Source: Methylophaga sulfidovorans (GTDB lineage Bacteria > Pseudomonadota > Gammaproteobacteria > Nitrosococcales > Methylophagaceae). Taken from it: a stretch of DNA of 64,000 bases. Below the pieces are notes generated by a model, which saw nothing but the letters and a program-made list of their open reading frames with translations, was not told the origin of the DNA and made no database searches. The stretch's first letter is position 1, and every line of letters starts with the position of its first letter. Shown piece by piece: positions 46,505 through 56,427 of this stretch. Both the position numbers and the translations under genes were made by a program. The DNA lies in the NCBI RefSeq assembly GCF_900114205.1, contig NZ_FOSH01000007.1, forward strand, positions 62,001-126,000, in the 5' to 3' direction.

Positions 46505-46522
46505 CTTATCATTTTAATTATA
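46505..46522 (-). promoter_or_regulatory. Fur-box-like sequence before the siderophore receptor
   Basis: On the minus strand three adjoining hexamers TATAAT, TAAAAT and GATAAG resemble the NATWAT units of Fur sites. It lies about 13 bases upstream of the receptor start. The match is partial and AT-rich DNA gives chance hits. Confidence 0.3.
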
Positions 46523-46597
46523 AAATTGGACAATAGTAGAGATATCAAACAGCAGAAAAATGGGTGATTTCACTCATGTTTATGGCAATTGATTCAG

Positions 46598-47272
46598 TTA
46601 AAGACAACCTCGCTGTGCCAATGAAGTGACCTCTGCATCCCCAACGATTATATGGTCGAGTACTCTGATATCGACCAGATCGAGCGCAGACTTGATACGT
46701 TTGGTTATATGGATATCAGCTTGACTGGGCTCAGCAACACCAGAGGGATGATTATGGGCAAGGATAACCGCAGCGGCATTATGTTTTAGTGCTGCTTTGA
46801 CTACCTCACGCGGATACACGCTGGCACCATCAATCGTGCCGCGAAATAATTCATCAAATTGCAAAAAACGGTGCTGGTTATCCAGATATAGACAGGCAAA
46901 TACTTCATGAGGATAGGCTCGTAAACGTTGCTTGATATAACGCATGGTATTGTCGGCATCTGTAAATGCATCGCCATGTTTTAAACTGGATTCTAAGTGA
47001 CGACGACCCATTTCCAGAACCGCCTGAAGCTGAACGTATTTTGCCTGGCCTAATCCATGGCCTTTACAAAACTGTTGTTGGTCCGCCTCTAATAATTGTC
47101 GTAAAGAGCCAAATTCATCAATGAGTTTGCGTGCCAAGTCGACAGCAGAAAATCCTTTTACACCCGTGCGCAGAAAAATCGCCAGAAGCTCTGCATCAGA
47201 AAGTGCCTTAGCACCTGATAATAAAAGCTTTTCTCGAGGGCGATCATCGGCAGGCCAATCCTTGATTGCCAT
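46598..47272 (-). CDS. radC: RadC family JAB1/MPN domain protein
   Basis: The 224-residue protein starts [20 protein letters not shown] and has an N-terminal helix-hairpin-helix region (about 40-90). The C-terminal JAB/MPN metalloprotease-like domain carries the motif [15 protein letters not shown]. Despite the name, its function in DNA repair is not established, and the metal site suggests a peptidase- or nuclease-like activity. The length is normal. It is divergent from miaB with a gap of about 125 bases. Confidence 0.93.
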   Translation of the reverse strand: MAIKDWPADDRPREKLLLSGAKALSDAELLAIFLRTGVKGFSAVDLARKLIDEFGSLRQLLEADQQQFCKGHGLGQAKYVQLQAVLEMGRRHLESSLKHGDAFTDADNTMRYIKQRLRAYPHEVFACLYLDNQHRFLQFDELFRGTIDGASVYPREVVKAALKHNAAAVILAHNHPSGVAEPSQADIHITKRIKSALDLVDIRVLDHIIVGDAEVTSLAQRGCL

Positions 47273-47397
47273 GATTCACTTCCTTGTTGTTATTCCTTCC
47301 CACACTATATTTGCAGTTATTAGTAAAAACAATCACTTGTATGTACTAATCAGCTAAAAAATAGTATCCTGTGCGCCCTTTGACTTTAGCAGAAACT

Positions 47398-48738
47398 ATG
47401 GCTGGCAAACTTTATATCAGAACATTCGGCTGTCAGATGAATGAGTATGATTCATCAAAAATGGCAGAAGTCCTGGCGGCATCTCATCAATTAGAACCCA
47501 CAGATATTCCAGAAGAAGCAGATGTATTACTGCTTAATACCTGTTCTATCCGCGAAAAAGCGCAGGAAAAAGTGTTTCATCAACTTGGTCGCTGGAAACG
47601 CTGGAAAGACTCGCGTCCCGATTTAGTGATTGGTGTCGGCGGCTGTGTGGCCAGTCAGGAAGGGGAAGCGATTCGTAAACGTGCGCCTTATGTGGACCTG
47701 ATTTTTGGGCCGCAAACATTACATCGTCTTCCGGCGATGTTGGAAGAAGTCAAAATCAGCCGCAAACCCAGCATTGATATTTCTTTCCCTGAGATTGAGA
47801 AGTTCGATAATCTACCGGCACCGAAAGCAGATGGCCCAACCGCTTTTGTTTCGGTGATGGAAGGTTGCAGTAAATACTGCACATTCTGTGTGGTGCCTTA
47901 CACCCGTGGTGAAGAAGTCAGTCGACCAGTTGGCCCGATTTTGCGTGAAATTCGTCAGCTGGCCGCACAAGGCGTACGTGAAGTTAACTTGTTAGGTCAG
48001 AATGTAAACGCTTATCAAGGCGTGATTGAAGATGATGAAACGGCCGATTTAGCGTTACTGATTCATTATGTGGCAGCAATTGATGGTATTGAACGTATTC
48101 GTTTTACTACCTCTCACCCTGTTGAGTTTTCTGACAGCCTGATTGAGGCATTTGCCGAAGTGCCGGAGTTAGTGAATCATCTGCATTTACCGGTTCAGTC
48201 TGGTTCTGATCGTATTCTGACTATGATGAAGCGTGGTCATACCACTTTAGAATATAAAAGTAAGATCCGCCGCCTACTGGAAGTCAGACCGAATTTAAGT
48301 ATGTCGAGTGATTTTATTGTCGGTTTCCCCAATGAAACAGAAGAAGACTTTCAGGCGACTATGGATTTGATCAATGAGATTAAATTCGATCATTCATTCA
48401 GCTTCGTTTATAGCGCTCGCCCTGGTACACCCGCTGCGGCATTTGTGGACTCAGTCTCCGAAGAAGAAAAGAAACGCCGTCTGCAAATCATGCAGGATCG
48501 TTTGCGTGAGTTGGAAGACGAGCATGCCAAAGCCATGATCGGCACCACACAACGTATTTTAGTTGAGCGCGAAGCACATCGTGGTGGCGGTGATATGGCC
48601 GGTCGTACAGAGAATAACCGGGTAGTGAATTTCCCCGGTGACAGTAGTCTTATCGGTCAGTTTGTGGATGTGCGCATTGAAGAGGCCTTCTCAAACTCCT
48701 TGCGCGGCGAATTACTCGCTGATAGCGTTGCACTTTAA
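47398..48738 (+). CDS. miaB: tRNA-2-methylthio-N6-dimethylallyladenosine synthase
   Basis: MiaB adds a methylthio group to i6A37 in tRNAs reading UNN codons. The 446-residue product starts [20 protein letters not shown], with a first Fe-S cluster from the N-terminal MTTase domain cysteines (C12 onward). A second cluster is held by the radical-SAM motif [17 protein letters not shown], and a TRAM domain is at the end. A GTG at 47371 is in frame, but a -10-like TAGTAT at 47362-47367 would make it untranscribed. It leads the miaB-ybeZ-ybeY-corC-lnt run. Confidence 0.96.
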   Translation: MAGKLYIRTFGCQMNEYDSSKMAEVLAASHQLEPTDIPEEADVLLLNTCSIREKAQEKVFHQLGRWKRWKDSRPDLVIGVGGCVASQEGEAIRKRAPYVDLIFGPQTLHRLPAMLEEVKISRKPSIDISFPEIEKFDNLPAPKADGPTAFVSVMEGCSKYCTFCVVPYTRGEEVSRPVGPILREIRQLAAQGVREVNLLGQNVNAYQGVIEDDETADLALLIHYVAAIDGIERIRFTTSHPVEFSDSLIEAFAEVPELVNHLHLPVQSGSDRILTMMKRGHTTLEYKSKIRRLLEVRPNLSMSSDFIVGFPNETEEDFQATMDLINEIKFDHSFSFVYSARPGTPAAAFVDSVSEEEKKRRLQIMQDRLRELEDEHAKAMIGTTQRILVEREAHRGGGDMAGRTENNRVVNFPGDSSLIGQFVDVRIEEAFSNSLRGELLADSVAL

Positions 48739-48756
48739 GCTCATCGGAATTTTATA

Positions 48757-49734
48757 GTGACTCAAACTTCTCAAGCGCTCGATAGCATTAACTTCGAGCT
48801 AAGCCCAGCCGATAATCCTCGTCTTGCTAATCTATGTGGTCATATGGATGAACACCTTCGTATGATGGAACGTGGCTTTGGTGTGGAAATCAATAACCGA
48901 GGTGTTAATTTCCAGATTATCGGTCCGGCAGACACACTGACTTTAATTCAGGAAGTCATTCATGACTTGTATGCTGAGACAGCACAAACGGTATTAGCGC
49001 CTGAACAGATTCATATGGCCATCCGCAAAAGTGGTGGTGAAGCTGTGTCAGCGGCGGCAGAGCCAGATAAAGAAGTGGTGATTAAAACCAAGCGTGGTTT
49101 GATTAAAGCCCGTGGTGAAAATCAGCAAGCGTATTTACGCCGGGTAATGACCCACGATATTAACTTTGGTGTGGGGCCTGCTGGTACCGGTAAAACCTAT
49201 CTTGCTGTGGCTTGCGCCGTGGAAGCTTTGGAGCGTGATTTTTGCCGTCGAATTGTACTGGTCAGACCCGCAGTAGAAGCTGGCGAGCGCCTTGGTTTCT
49301 TGCCAGGTGATTTAGCGCAGAAAGTCGATCCTTATCTTAGACCACTGTTTGATGCTTTATATGAAATGCTGGGTTTTGAGCGGGTTGCTAAATTAATGGA
49401 ACGTAATGTCATTGAAGTAGCGCCACTTGCTTATATGCGTGGTAGAACGCTAAATGAATCATTCATTATTCTTGATGAAGCGCAAAATACCACTGTCGAA
49501 CAAATGAAGATGTTCCTCACCCGTATGGGCTATAACTCCACCGCAGTTATTACCGGTGATATCACCCAGGTGGATCTGCCCGGATCAACACGTTCTGGCT
49601 TGCGTCACGCCATTGAAGTGTTGAAGGATGTGGATGGCATCGGCTTTACTTTCTTCCAGGCAAAAGATGTTGTTCGACATTCGCTGGTACAAAAAGTCAT
49701 CTTGGCATACGATAAGGCTGACCGAAAAGCATGA
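48757..49734 (+). CDS. ybeZ: PhoH-like ATPase YbeZ
   Basis: This 325-residue protein has an N-terminal KH-like region and a PhoH ATPase domain with Walker [16 protein letters not shown] and Walker [13 protein letters not shown]. It begins with GTG at 48757. It works with YbeY in rRNA processing and ribosome quality control. It is not phosphate-controlled despite the family name. The overlap with ybeY is four bases. Confidence 0.95.
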   Translation: MTQTSQALDSINFELSPADNPRLANLCGHMDEHLRMMERGFGVEINNRGVNFQIIGPADTLTLIQEVIHDLYAETAQTVLAPEQIHMAIRKSGGEAVSAAAEPDKEVVIKTKRGLIKARGENQQAYLRRVMTHDINFGVGPAGTGKTYLAVACAVEALERDFCRRIVLVRPAVEAGERLGFLPGDLAQKVDPYLRPLFDALYEMLGFERVAKLMERNVIEVAPLAYMRGRTLNESFIILDEAQNTTVEQMKMFLTRMGYNSTAVITGDITQVDLPGSTRSGLRHAIEVLKDVDGIGFTFFQAKDVVRHSLVQKVILAYDKADRKA

Positions 49735-50195
49735 GCGTGATAGTGGATTTTCAGTGTGCTTATGACGGTGATATACCGGATGAGGCACTGTTTACTCAGT
49801 GGGCTGAAGCTGCACTATTTGAAGTCAATGAAGACTGTGAGCTCAGTATTCGTTTAGTCGATGAATCAGAAAGTGCTGAACTCAATGGTCAGTACCGTGG
49901 CAAAAATAAGCCAACCAACGTCTTGTCTTTTCCTTTTGATGCACCCATTAAGTTAGAGCCACGTTTATTGGGCGACTTAGTGATTTGCGTTCCTGTGGTA
50001 AGAAAAGAAGCACAAGAGCAAGGTAAGGCTGAGCTACATCATTGGGCACATATGGTGATTCATGGCTGTTTACATTTACTAGGTTATGATCATATTGAAT
50101 CGGATGAAGCGGAACAGATGGAAACGTTGGAAATAAATATTCTGCATCAATTAGATATAGCTAATCCCTATGAATGGCAGGGAGTGGAATCATGA
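49731..50195 (+). CDS. ybeY: Endoribonuclease YbeY
   Basis: YbeY is a metal-dependent single-strand RNase for 16S rRNA maturation. The 154-residue protein has the zinc motif [15 protein letters not shown] (HxxxHxxxxxH type) and the NVLSFPFD strand. It overlaps ybeZ by four bases and its stop overlaps the corC start (ATGA), so all three are translationally coupled. Confidence 0.96.
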   Translation: MSVIVDFQCAYDGDIPDEALFTQWAEAALFEVNEDCELSIRLVDESESAELNGQYRGKNKPTNVLSFPFDAPIKLEPRLLGDLVICVPVVRKEAQEQGKAELHHWAHMVIHGCLHLLGYDHIESDEAEQMETLEINILHQLDIANPYEWQGVES

Positions 50196-51058
50196 GTGAA
50201 GGACGACCGAGTCGCTTAGCAAATCAATCCTGGGTACGAAAACTGAGTAATTTGTTTTTGGAACCTCAGGATCAGGAACAACTGATCGAATTAATTCGTT
50301 CAGCTTCTGAGCGTCATATTCTGGATTCAGAGGCACTTTCCATTGTTGAAGGTGCGTTGAGTGTGTCACAAATGCAAGCCCGCGATATTATGATTCCACG
50401 CTCGCAAGTGGTCATGGTGTCACGTGATGCTGCCCCTGAAGAAACCTTAAAGCTGGTCACTGAAACGGCCCATTCTCGCTTTCCGGTGATGGATGATGAC
50501 CGGGATGATGTGATCGGTATCCTGCTTGCCAAAGACTTACTAACCGCTGTTGTAAATAGTGGTGACTTTAATTTTGACCTGCGTGAAATATTACGCCCAG
50601 CCGTGTTCATCCCTGAAAGCAAACGTTTGAATGTGTTGTTACGCGAATTTCGTGCCCGTCGTAATCATATGGCCATCGTGGTGGATGAATATGGTGGTGT
50701 TGCCGGTATTGTGACCATTGAGAATGTATTGGAACAAATCGTCGGTGAAATTGAAGATGAGCATGATATTGACGATGATGCACCGATTCTGCAAAGAAAT
50801 GAAAATACATACACCATCAAAGCCTTAACCATGGTTGAAGACTTCAATGAGTTTTTTGAAACGGATTGGAGTGATGAGGATTTTGATACCGTCGGTGGCT
50901 ATGTGGTCAATCAGTTTGGTCATTTGCCTGAGCGTGGTGAGGAAATTACGATTGATCGTTTCCAGTTCACTATTCTACGTGCGGACAATCGTCGTTTATA
51001 TCTGATGAAAATGGTGATTTTACCACCTGAAGAAGAGCCAGAAGCTGATACCGAATAA
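50192..51058 (+). CDS. corC: CorC/YbeX-type CBS-domain protein
   Basis: The 288-residue product has a short N-terminal helical region, two CBS domains (about residues 65-185) and a CorC_HlyC transporter-associated domain at the end ([19 protein letters not shown]). It has been linked to Co2+/Mg2+ efflux and to ribosome metabolism with YbeY. The start is placed at 50192, behind GGGAGTGG. An ATG at 50174 would overlap ybeY further. It overlaps lnt by one base. Confidence 0.94.
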   Translation: MSEGRPSRLANQSWVRKLSNLFLEPQDQEQLIELIRSASERHILDSEALSIVEGALSVSQMQARDIMIPRSQVVMVSRDAAPEETLKLVTETAHSRFPVMDDDRDDVIGILLAKDLLTAVVNSGDFNFDLREILRPAVFIPESKRLNVLLREFRARRNHMAIVVDEYGGVAGIVTIENVLEQIVGEIEDEHDIDDDAPILQRNENTYTIKALTMVEDFNEFFETDWSDEDFDTVGGYVVNQFGHLPERGEEITIDRFQFTILRADNRRLYLMKMVILPPEEEPEADTE

Positions 51059-52563
51059 TGCAAAAAAGTAATGGGCTGACAATGCAGGGCTGGAAAGGAC
51101 ATATCGTTGCATTATTTGGCGGAGCACTGTTACCGCTGGCATTTTCACCTTTTAATTTTTACCCGATTGCTGTTATCAGCCTGATTCTGCTCTTTGCCAG
51201 TTGGAATAACACCACACCAAATCAAGCCGCTTGGCGCGGATGGTTATTTGGACTCGGCATGTTTGGTGTTGGCGTGTCCTGGGTCTATGTAGCGATTCAT
51301 GTCTTTGGGCATTCTGGCTGGTTCCTGGCGGGCATGCTGACCTTTTTGTTTGTCGCCATCCTGGCTTCCTACCTGGCCTTATTTGGCTGGCTGGTCAAGA
51401 AATTCTCTTCCTACACGTTTACCTTATTTGATATCGCACTGTTACTACCCATTGCCTGGTTTGGCTTTGAATTATTCAAAGCCTGGTTTTTGAGTGGGTT
51501 TCCCTGGTTAGAACTGGGCGTGAGCCAGATCGAAGGTCCGTTAGCTGGTTGGGTGCCAGTGGTGGGGGTGAATGCTGTCTCTTTCCTGGTCGCTCTGACA
51601 GCAAGCTGTTTGTTTATTTTGTTTAAATACAAAAAACCGTTATTCATACTTCCTGTTATGGTCATCTGGGTTGGGGGACAAGGACTGCAATCTGTCGACT
51701 GGACTCAGACGGAAGGCGAAGCAATTAAAACCACCATTGTGCAGGGAAATGTACCACAGGATGTGAAGTGGAGTTCTGAACAGCTAGTCAGCACGCTGAG
51801 GTTATATCAAACATTAACTGAGCAGCATTGGGATAGTCAGTTGGTCGTTTGGCCTGAGAATGCAATTCCTGCTTTTTATCATCAGTTAAAAGACTTTTAT
51901 ATTGATCCATTAATAAAAGAAGCCCAACAACATGGTACGGATATTTTGTTGGGGTTGCCGGTAGAAGATAAAAATGGCCAAGACTATTACAACAGTATGA
52001 TGGTCGCCGGCGCTGATGCCGGTTTTTATCATAAACGTCATTTGGTGCCATTTGGTGACTATGTACCTTTTGCCTGGCTGAGGGGGCTGATTGCTTTTTT
52101 TGACTTGCCCATGTCAGGGTTTATTCCGGGGCCAGAGAAACAAAGTCTGTTGACAGCCTCGGGACAACAAGTCGGTATTTCTATTTGTTACGAAGATGTG
52201 TTTTCACTTGAGGTGCTAGATGCTTTGCCTCAAGCCTCTATCCTGGTTAACGCTACCAATAACGCCTGGTATGGGGATTCATTTGCGCCGCACCAACATT
52301 TACAAATTTCACGAAGCCGGGCTCTCGAAACAGAGAGGCCTCTAGTCAGGGCTACAACCAATGGTATTTCAGCATTTGTAGATTATAAAGGGCGTATTCA
52401 GTCACAAACGCCTCAGTTCGAGCAAGCCACTCTAACGGCCGAAGTTCAACCCAGGCAAGGTACAACACCGTATGTGATGGCTAAACGCTGGCCGGTGTTT
52501 ATTCTTATATTACTTATGTTGGGGGCGTGGTTTTATTTCCGTCGACATACGGATTTAAGCTAA
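51058..52563 (+). CDS. lnt: Apolipoprotein N-acyltransferase
   Basis: Lnt adds the third acyl chain to the N-terminal cysteine of lipoproteins in the inner membrane. The 501-residue protein has several N-terminal membrane helices and a periplasmic nitrilase domain. The catalytic triad parts are visible as WPENAIPAFY (Glu), VEDKNGQDYYNSM region (Lys nearby) and ISICYEDVF (Cys). A final C-terminal membrane helix follows. It closes the ybeZYX-lnt series, with trkH starting 5 bases later. Confidence 0.95.
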   Translation: MQKSNGLTMQGWKGHIVALFGGALLPLAFSPFNFYPIAVISLILLFASWNNTTPNQAAWRGWLFGLGMFGVGVSWVYVAIHVFGHSGWFLAGMLTFLFVAILASYLALFGWLVKKFSSYTFTLFDIALLLPIAWFGFELFKAWFLSGFPWLELGVSQIEGPLAGWVPVVGVNAVSFLVALTASCLFILFKYKKPLFILPVMVIWVGGQGLQSVDWTQTEGEAIKTTIVQGNVPQDVKWSSEQLVSTLRLYQTLTEQHWDSQLVVWPENAIPAFYHQLKDFYIDPLIKEAQQHGTDILLGLPVEDKNGQDYYNSMMVAGADAGFYHKRHLVPFGDYVPFAWLRGLIAFFDLPMSGFIPGPEKQSLLTASGQQVGISICYEDVFSLEVLDALPQASILVNATNNAWYGDSFAPHQHLQISRSRALETERPLVRATTNGISAFVDYKGRIQSQTPQFEQATLTAEVQPRQGTTPYVMAKRWPVFILILLMLGAWFYFRRHTDLS

Positions 52564-52568
52564 ACATC

Positions 52569-54020
52569 ATGCAATTACTAACGATTCAACGCATTCTGGG
52601 GATTTTACTGACGCTGTTCAGCATTACCATGCTGCCACCTGTTTTAGTGTCATGGTATTACAAAGATGGGGCGAGCAGTGCGTTTTTAATGGCATTCGTC
52701 TTACTGGTCATCATTGGTTTATTGTTTTGGTTGCCTGTCAGACATCACCGTAAAGAGTTAAAAATACGCGATGGTTTCATCGTGGTAGTGATGTTCTGGA
52801 TTGCGTTGGGTTTATCGGGGGCATTACCTTTCTTTTTGACTGAAGTCCCCAAAATGTCCTTCACCGATGCTGTATTTGAATCAATGTCGGGATTAACGAC
52901 AACAGGGGCAACCGTTCTCACAGGCTTAGATACGCTGCCTAAAGCGGTATTGTTTTATCGCCAGTTTTTGCAATGGTTAGGCGGTATGGGGATTGTCGTA
53001 TTAGCTGTAGCCATCCTGCCATTACTGGGAGTGGGGGGCATGCAGCTCTATCGTGCAGAAACGCCAGGACCGATGAAAGATGCCAAGCTGACCCCTCGCA
53101 TTACCGAAACAGCCAAAGCGCTCTGGTATATTTATTTATCATTAACGGTGGCTTGTGCTATCGCTTTTCGCGTTGCGGGCATGACCTGGTTTGATGCCAT
53201 TTGTCATAGTTTCTCAACGGTGGCCATTGGTGGTTTCTCTACACACGATGCCAGCATTGGTTTTTTCGACAGTGCCACCATAGAAATGATCACCGTAGTC
53301 TTCATGCTGATATCCGGGATGAACTTCTCATTACATTTTCTTGCCTGGCGTCACCGCAGTATTAAACATTACTGGAAAGACTCTGAATTACGTACCTATC
53401 TAGCCATTCTCGGTGTTATATCGGTAGTGACTTCAAGTTATCTGTATTTCAGTGGTACCTTCGATAATGTATGGACCGCTGTGCATCAAGGAATTTTCCA
53501 GACAGTGTCGATTGGTACAACTGCTGGCTACACCACCACAGACTATTACCTCTGGCCAGGTTTCTTACCTATCTTATTATTGATGGTAAGTTATATCGGT
53601 GGCTGTGCTTTCTCGACAGGTGGCGGAATTAAAGTTATTCGTATCATGCTGTTGTTTAAACAGGGCTATCGTGAAGTGCTACGTCTGATTCATCCTAATG
53701 CAGTCTTTGCCATTAAAGTGAATGGTAAGGCTTTGCCTGCGAAGGTCGTTGGTGCGGTCTGGGGCTTTTTTGCCATGTATGTTTTCTGTTTCAGCATCAT
53801 GCACTTATTTTTGATGTCGACCGGTCTTGATGTGGTGACTTCATTCTCGGCAGTAACGGCGTGCTTGAATAATTTAGGACCTGGTCTGGGCGAAGTCGGG
53901 GCTAATTTCGGCGATATTAATTCCCCATCGAAATGGGTGTTAGCGATGGCTATGCTATTGGGACGCTTAGAAATATTTACCTTACTGGTGTTGTTGACGC
54001 CGGCTTTTTGGCGCCGTTAA
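52569..54020 (+). CDS. trkH: Potassium uptake protein TrkH
   Basis: TrkH forms the K+ pore of the Trk system, gated by TrkA. The 483-residue product has eight to ten membrane helices and four P-loop-type filters, for example SGLTTTGATVLTGLD and SIGTTAGYTTTDYYLWP. The start at 52569 (MQLLTIQRILG) is 5 bases after lnt. An upstream in-frame ATG at 52527 overlaps lnt and is not preferred. No trkA is in the window. The last codons overlap the next methyltransferase gene (TAATG). Confidence 0.94.
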   Translation: MQLLTIQRILGILLTLFSITMLPPVLVSWYYKDGASSAFLMAFVLLVIIGLLFWLPVRHHRKELKIRDGFIVVVMFWIALGLSGALPFFLTEVPKMSFTDAVFESMSGLTTTGATVLTGLDTLPKAVLFYRQFLQWLGGMGIVVLAVAILPLLGVGGMQLYRAETPGPMKDAKLTPRITETAKALWYIYLSLTVACAIAFRVAGMTWFDAICHSFSTVAIGGFSTHDASIGFFDSATIEMITVVFMLISGMNFSLHFLAWRHRSIKHYWKDSELRTYLAILGVISVVTSSYLYFSGTFDNVWTAVHQGIFQTVSIGTTAGYTTTDYYLWPGFLPILLLMVSYIGGCAFSTGGGIKVIRIMLLFKQGYREVLRLIHPNAVFAIKVNGKALPAKVVGAVWGFFAMYVFCFSIMHLFLMSTGLDVVTSFSAVTACLNNLGPGLGEVGANFGDINSPSKWVLAMAMLLGRLEIFTLLVLLTPAFWRR

Positions 54021-54586
54021 TGATGGATGCTCAACAAAAGTGGGATGCGATTTACACGAAGCGCCATGACGAGGTGCCCACTGTTTCATTAGTGTTAGAG
54101 CAAAACCAGCATTTATTACCTAAGACTGGCTTGGCATTAGATCTGGCTTGTGGTCTTGGTGGTAATAGTCTTTTTCTGGCTGATAAAGGATTAAATGTCG
54201 AGAGTTGGGATATTTCATCGGTCGCTATTAGCCAATTAGATAAAAAAGCGCTTGTTAATATTCGGACACAACAGCGTGATGTCATCGCTAATCCACCTGA
54301 AGCTCACACTTATGATGTTATTGTCGTCTCGCACTTTTTAGTACGAGATATGGCTGATGTGATTACAGAAGCATTAAAGCCTGGAGGTGTATTGTTTTAC
54401 CAGACTTTTTGTCGGAATAAAGTTCATGAGATTGGGCCAAGCAATCCTGATTTTTTATTAGATGATAATGAGTTGCTGCGTATGTTTAGCTGTCTTAAGG
54501 TTCGGGTTTACCGTGAAGAATCAGTCTTGGGGCAGCTTGAGTCCGGTTGGCGAAATCAAGCCATGCTGGTGGCTGAGAAAGTCTAA
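54020..54586 (+). CDS. SAM-dependent methyltransferase, TehB-like
   Basis: A roughly 188-residue class I methyltransferase with the SAM motif ALDLACGLGGNSLFLADKG (about residues 37-55) and acidic loop ESWDISSVAI. It resembles TehB/thiopurine-type small-molecule methyltransferases more than RNA or protein methylases. The start is at 54020 or 54023 (adjacent ATGs), overlapping the trkH stop by one base. In-frame upstream ATGs lie inside trkH and are rejected. The natural substrate is unknown. Confidence 0.85.
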   Translation: MMDAQQKWDAIYTKRHDEVPTVSLVLEQNQHLLPKTGLALDLACGLGGNSLFLADKGLNVESWDISSVAISQLDKKALVNIRTQQRDVIANPPEAHTYDVIVVSHFLVRDMADVITEALKPGGVLFYQTFCRNKVHEIGPSNPDFLLDDNELLRMFSCLKVRVYREESVLGQLESGWRNQAMLVAEKV

Positions 54587-54608
54587 GGCGTTTTTGTTTG
54601 AAATAAAC

Positions 54609-54637
54609 TTGCTTGATTCAATGTTGATCTATAAAAT
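54609..54637 (+). promoter_or_regulatory. Candidate promoter of rpmE
   Basis: TTGCTT (54609-54614) and TAAAAT (54632-54637) are 17 bases apart. A transcript start near 54644 leaves about 65 bases of leader before the rpmE ATG at 54709. Confidence 0.5.
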
Positions 54638-54649
54638 AACGCGGTTCTA

Positions 54650-54674
54650 AAGCTCGTAACCTTATGGTTACAGC
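54650..54674 (+). promoter_or_regulatory. Stem-loop in the rpmE leader
   Basis: GTAACC TTAT GGTTAC (54656-54671) forms a 6-bp stem, extended by AGCT/AGC around a bulged C. It lies within the predicted rpmE leader about 35 bases before the ATG. L31 genes are often controlled in their leader, so translational control is possible. Confidence 0.35.
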
Positions 54675-54708
54675 AAGATTTTTGCAAACACACATAACGA
54701 GTACAGAT

Positions 54709-54909
54709 ATGAAAGCGGATATCCATCCAGATTACACCGAGATCAATGTTACCTGTAGCTGCGGTAACACCTTTAAAACTCGCTCTACACGCACTTCAGA
54801 CTTGACTCTGGATGTGTGTTCAGAATGCCACCCGTTCTACACTGGCAAACAAAAAATGTTAGACACAGCGGGTCGTGTTGATAAATTCCGTCAGAAATAC
54901 GGTAAATAA
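54709..54909 (+). CDS. rpmE: 50S ribosomal protein L31, zinc-binding type
   Basis: The 66-residue product begins [20 protein letters not shown] and has zinc cysteines C16, C18, C37 and C40. It is the C+ (zinc) paralogue of L31, which is used when zinc is sufficient. An upstream in-frame ATG at 54664 would add 15 residues including part of the leader hairpin, and is rejected. A predicted promoter precedes it and an M48 protease follows after 26 bases. Confidence 0.96.
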   Translation: MKADIHPDYTEINVTCSCGNTFKTRSTRTSDLTLDVCSECHPFYTGKQKMLDTAGRVDKFRQKYGK

Positions 54910-54935
54910 GCTGTCGAAAAAAAATGGTTTGAACT

Positions 54936-56426
54936 ATGATTGACGTGTTAGTACAAGGTAGTACAAGTCACGACAGAATACGAAGCCTCTGCTTAATCGC
55001 AGGGGCTTTGTTGTTTCTGGGGCTTGGTGGATGTGCAACGAACCCGGTAACCGGTGATCAAAACTTCGTTATGTTTGGTGAAGATACCGAGCTGGAGATG
55101 GGGAGAACTAATCACCCCAAAATCATTTCAGAATATGGTCGCTATAATGATGAACAGCTACAACGTTATGTGCAGTCAGTAGGCGAAAAACTGGCATCAG
55201 TCAGTCATCGTAAAGACTTAGTGTATCGGTTTACGGTATTGGACTCTCCAGTCATCAATGCCTTCGCTTTGCCCGGTGGTTATGTTTATATCACCCGTGG
55301 TCTGATGGCTTATTTGAACTCTGAAGCTGAACTTGCCGCGGTATTAGGGCATGAAATTGGTCATGTCACTGCCAGACACGGTGTCAGACAACAAAGTGCT
55401 GCTCAAGCTGCCAATATTGGTTATACCCTAGGTTCAATATTAATACCTGAGTTACGTAATGCGGGATCTCAGAATATCTTCAATATGCTTGGTGGGGCGT
55501 TATTGAGTGGCTATGGTCGTGAACATGAGCTTGAGTCGGATCGTTTAGGTGCCGAGTATTTAGCCAGAGCAGGTTATGATCCTCATGCCATGATTGATGT
55601 CATCACTGTGCTGAAAAATCAGGAAATTTTTGCCGCAGCTGAAGCGAAGAAACAAGGTCGTGACTATCAGGGCTACCATGGTTTATTTGCCAGTCATCCT
55701 GATAACGATACACGCCTGCAAGGTGTTGTTACGGCTGCTGATAAATATAAAGTGACGGACGGCAAAATTGATAGAACGGCATATTTGGACCATATCGCCG
55801 GCATGACCTTTGGTGATAGTGAAGAACAAGGTATTCGATCCGGTAATCATTTTTATCACCTTGCCATGGGGTTTGCTGTTGATTTTCCTGAAAAATGGCA
55901 GATTAACAATAATCCAGATAGTCTGCAGGCTGTAGCTCCTGATGGCAAAGCGGTTGTCGAAATGGGGGCTGCTGATCTGAATCGTAAGTTAACGCCGGAA
56001 CAGTTTATCAAGCAGCGTTTGAAAATCACCACAATTCGCTCTGGCCAAAGCTTTAAAAGTCATGGACTGGATGGCTATACTGGTATCGCGCTTAGTCAGG
56101 ATAAAACTGTCAGGATTGCTGTTGTCTACTTAAAAGATAAAGCCTATATCTTCTTTGGCGGCGCTGAGACCAACGCATTATTTAGCCAGTATGATCAGGC
56201 TTTTCTCAATACGATAAAAAGTTTGCATAGCTTACGAGAAGATGAAATAAAACTGGCTCAAGAGTTAAAAATTCAAATTCTCAGAGTGGGTAAAAACGAT
56301 AATTATGCTTCATGGGCGAAGCAAAGCAGAATTAGTAATAGTCCGATTGAGCAATTACGATTACTCAATGGCGACTACCCGAACGGTGAATTAAAGCCCG
56401 GGCAGCTCGCCAAACAGGTTCGCTAA
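54936..56426 (+). CDS. M48-family metalloprotease, lipoprotein
   Basis: The 496-residue protein has a hydrophobic segment ending in lipobox LGLGGC (C33), so it is probably tethered in the periplasm. The zinc motif is HEIGH (residues 139-143), and a third ligand region EHELESDRLGAEYLARAGYD follows. The C-terminal half lacks the TPR repeats of BepA. It resembles uncharacterised M48 lipoproteases of the LoiP type with an added domain. It likely takes part in envelope protein quality control. It converges with mrcA at 56428. Confidence 0.88.
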   Translation: MIDVLVQGSTSHDRIRSLCLIAGALLFLGLGGCATNPVTGDQNFVMFGEDTELEMGRTNHPKIISEYGRYNDEQLQRYVQSVGEKLASVSHRKDLVYRFTVLDSPVINAFALPGGYVYITRGLMAYLNSEAELAAVLGHEIGHVTARHGVRQQSAAQAANIGYTLGSILIPELRNAGSQNIFNMLGGALLSGYGREHELESDRLGAEYLARAGYDPHAMIDVITVLKNQEIFAAAEAKKQGRDYQGYHGLFASHPDNDTRLQGVVTAADKYKVTDGKIDRTAYLDHIAGMTFGDSEEQGIRSGNHFYHLAMGFAVDFPEKWQINNNPDSLQAVAPDGKAVVEMGAADLNRKLTPEQFIKQRLKITTIRSGQSFKSHGLDGYTGIALSQDKTVRIAVVYLKDKAYIFFGGAETNALFSQYDQAFLNTIKSLHSLREDEIKLAQELKIQILRVGKNDNYASWAKQSRISNSPIEQLRLLNGDYPNGELKPGQLAKQVR

Positions 56427-56427
56427 A

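Noticed and set aside
47371-47397. GTG start extending miaB by nine codons
   Set aside because: Family proteins start at the MAGKLY-type sequence, and a -10-like box just upstream suggests the GTG is at or before the transcript start.
53933-54019. Upstream extension of the TehB-like methyltransferase
   Set aside because: It lies within trkH coding sequence and does not match the methyltransferase family.
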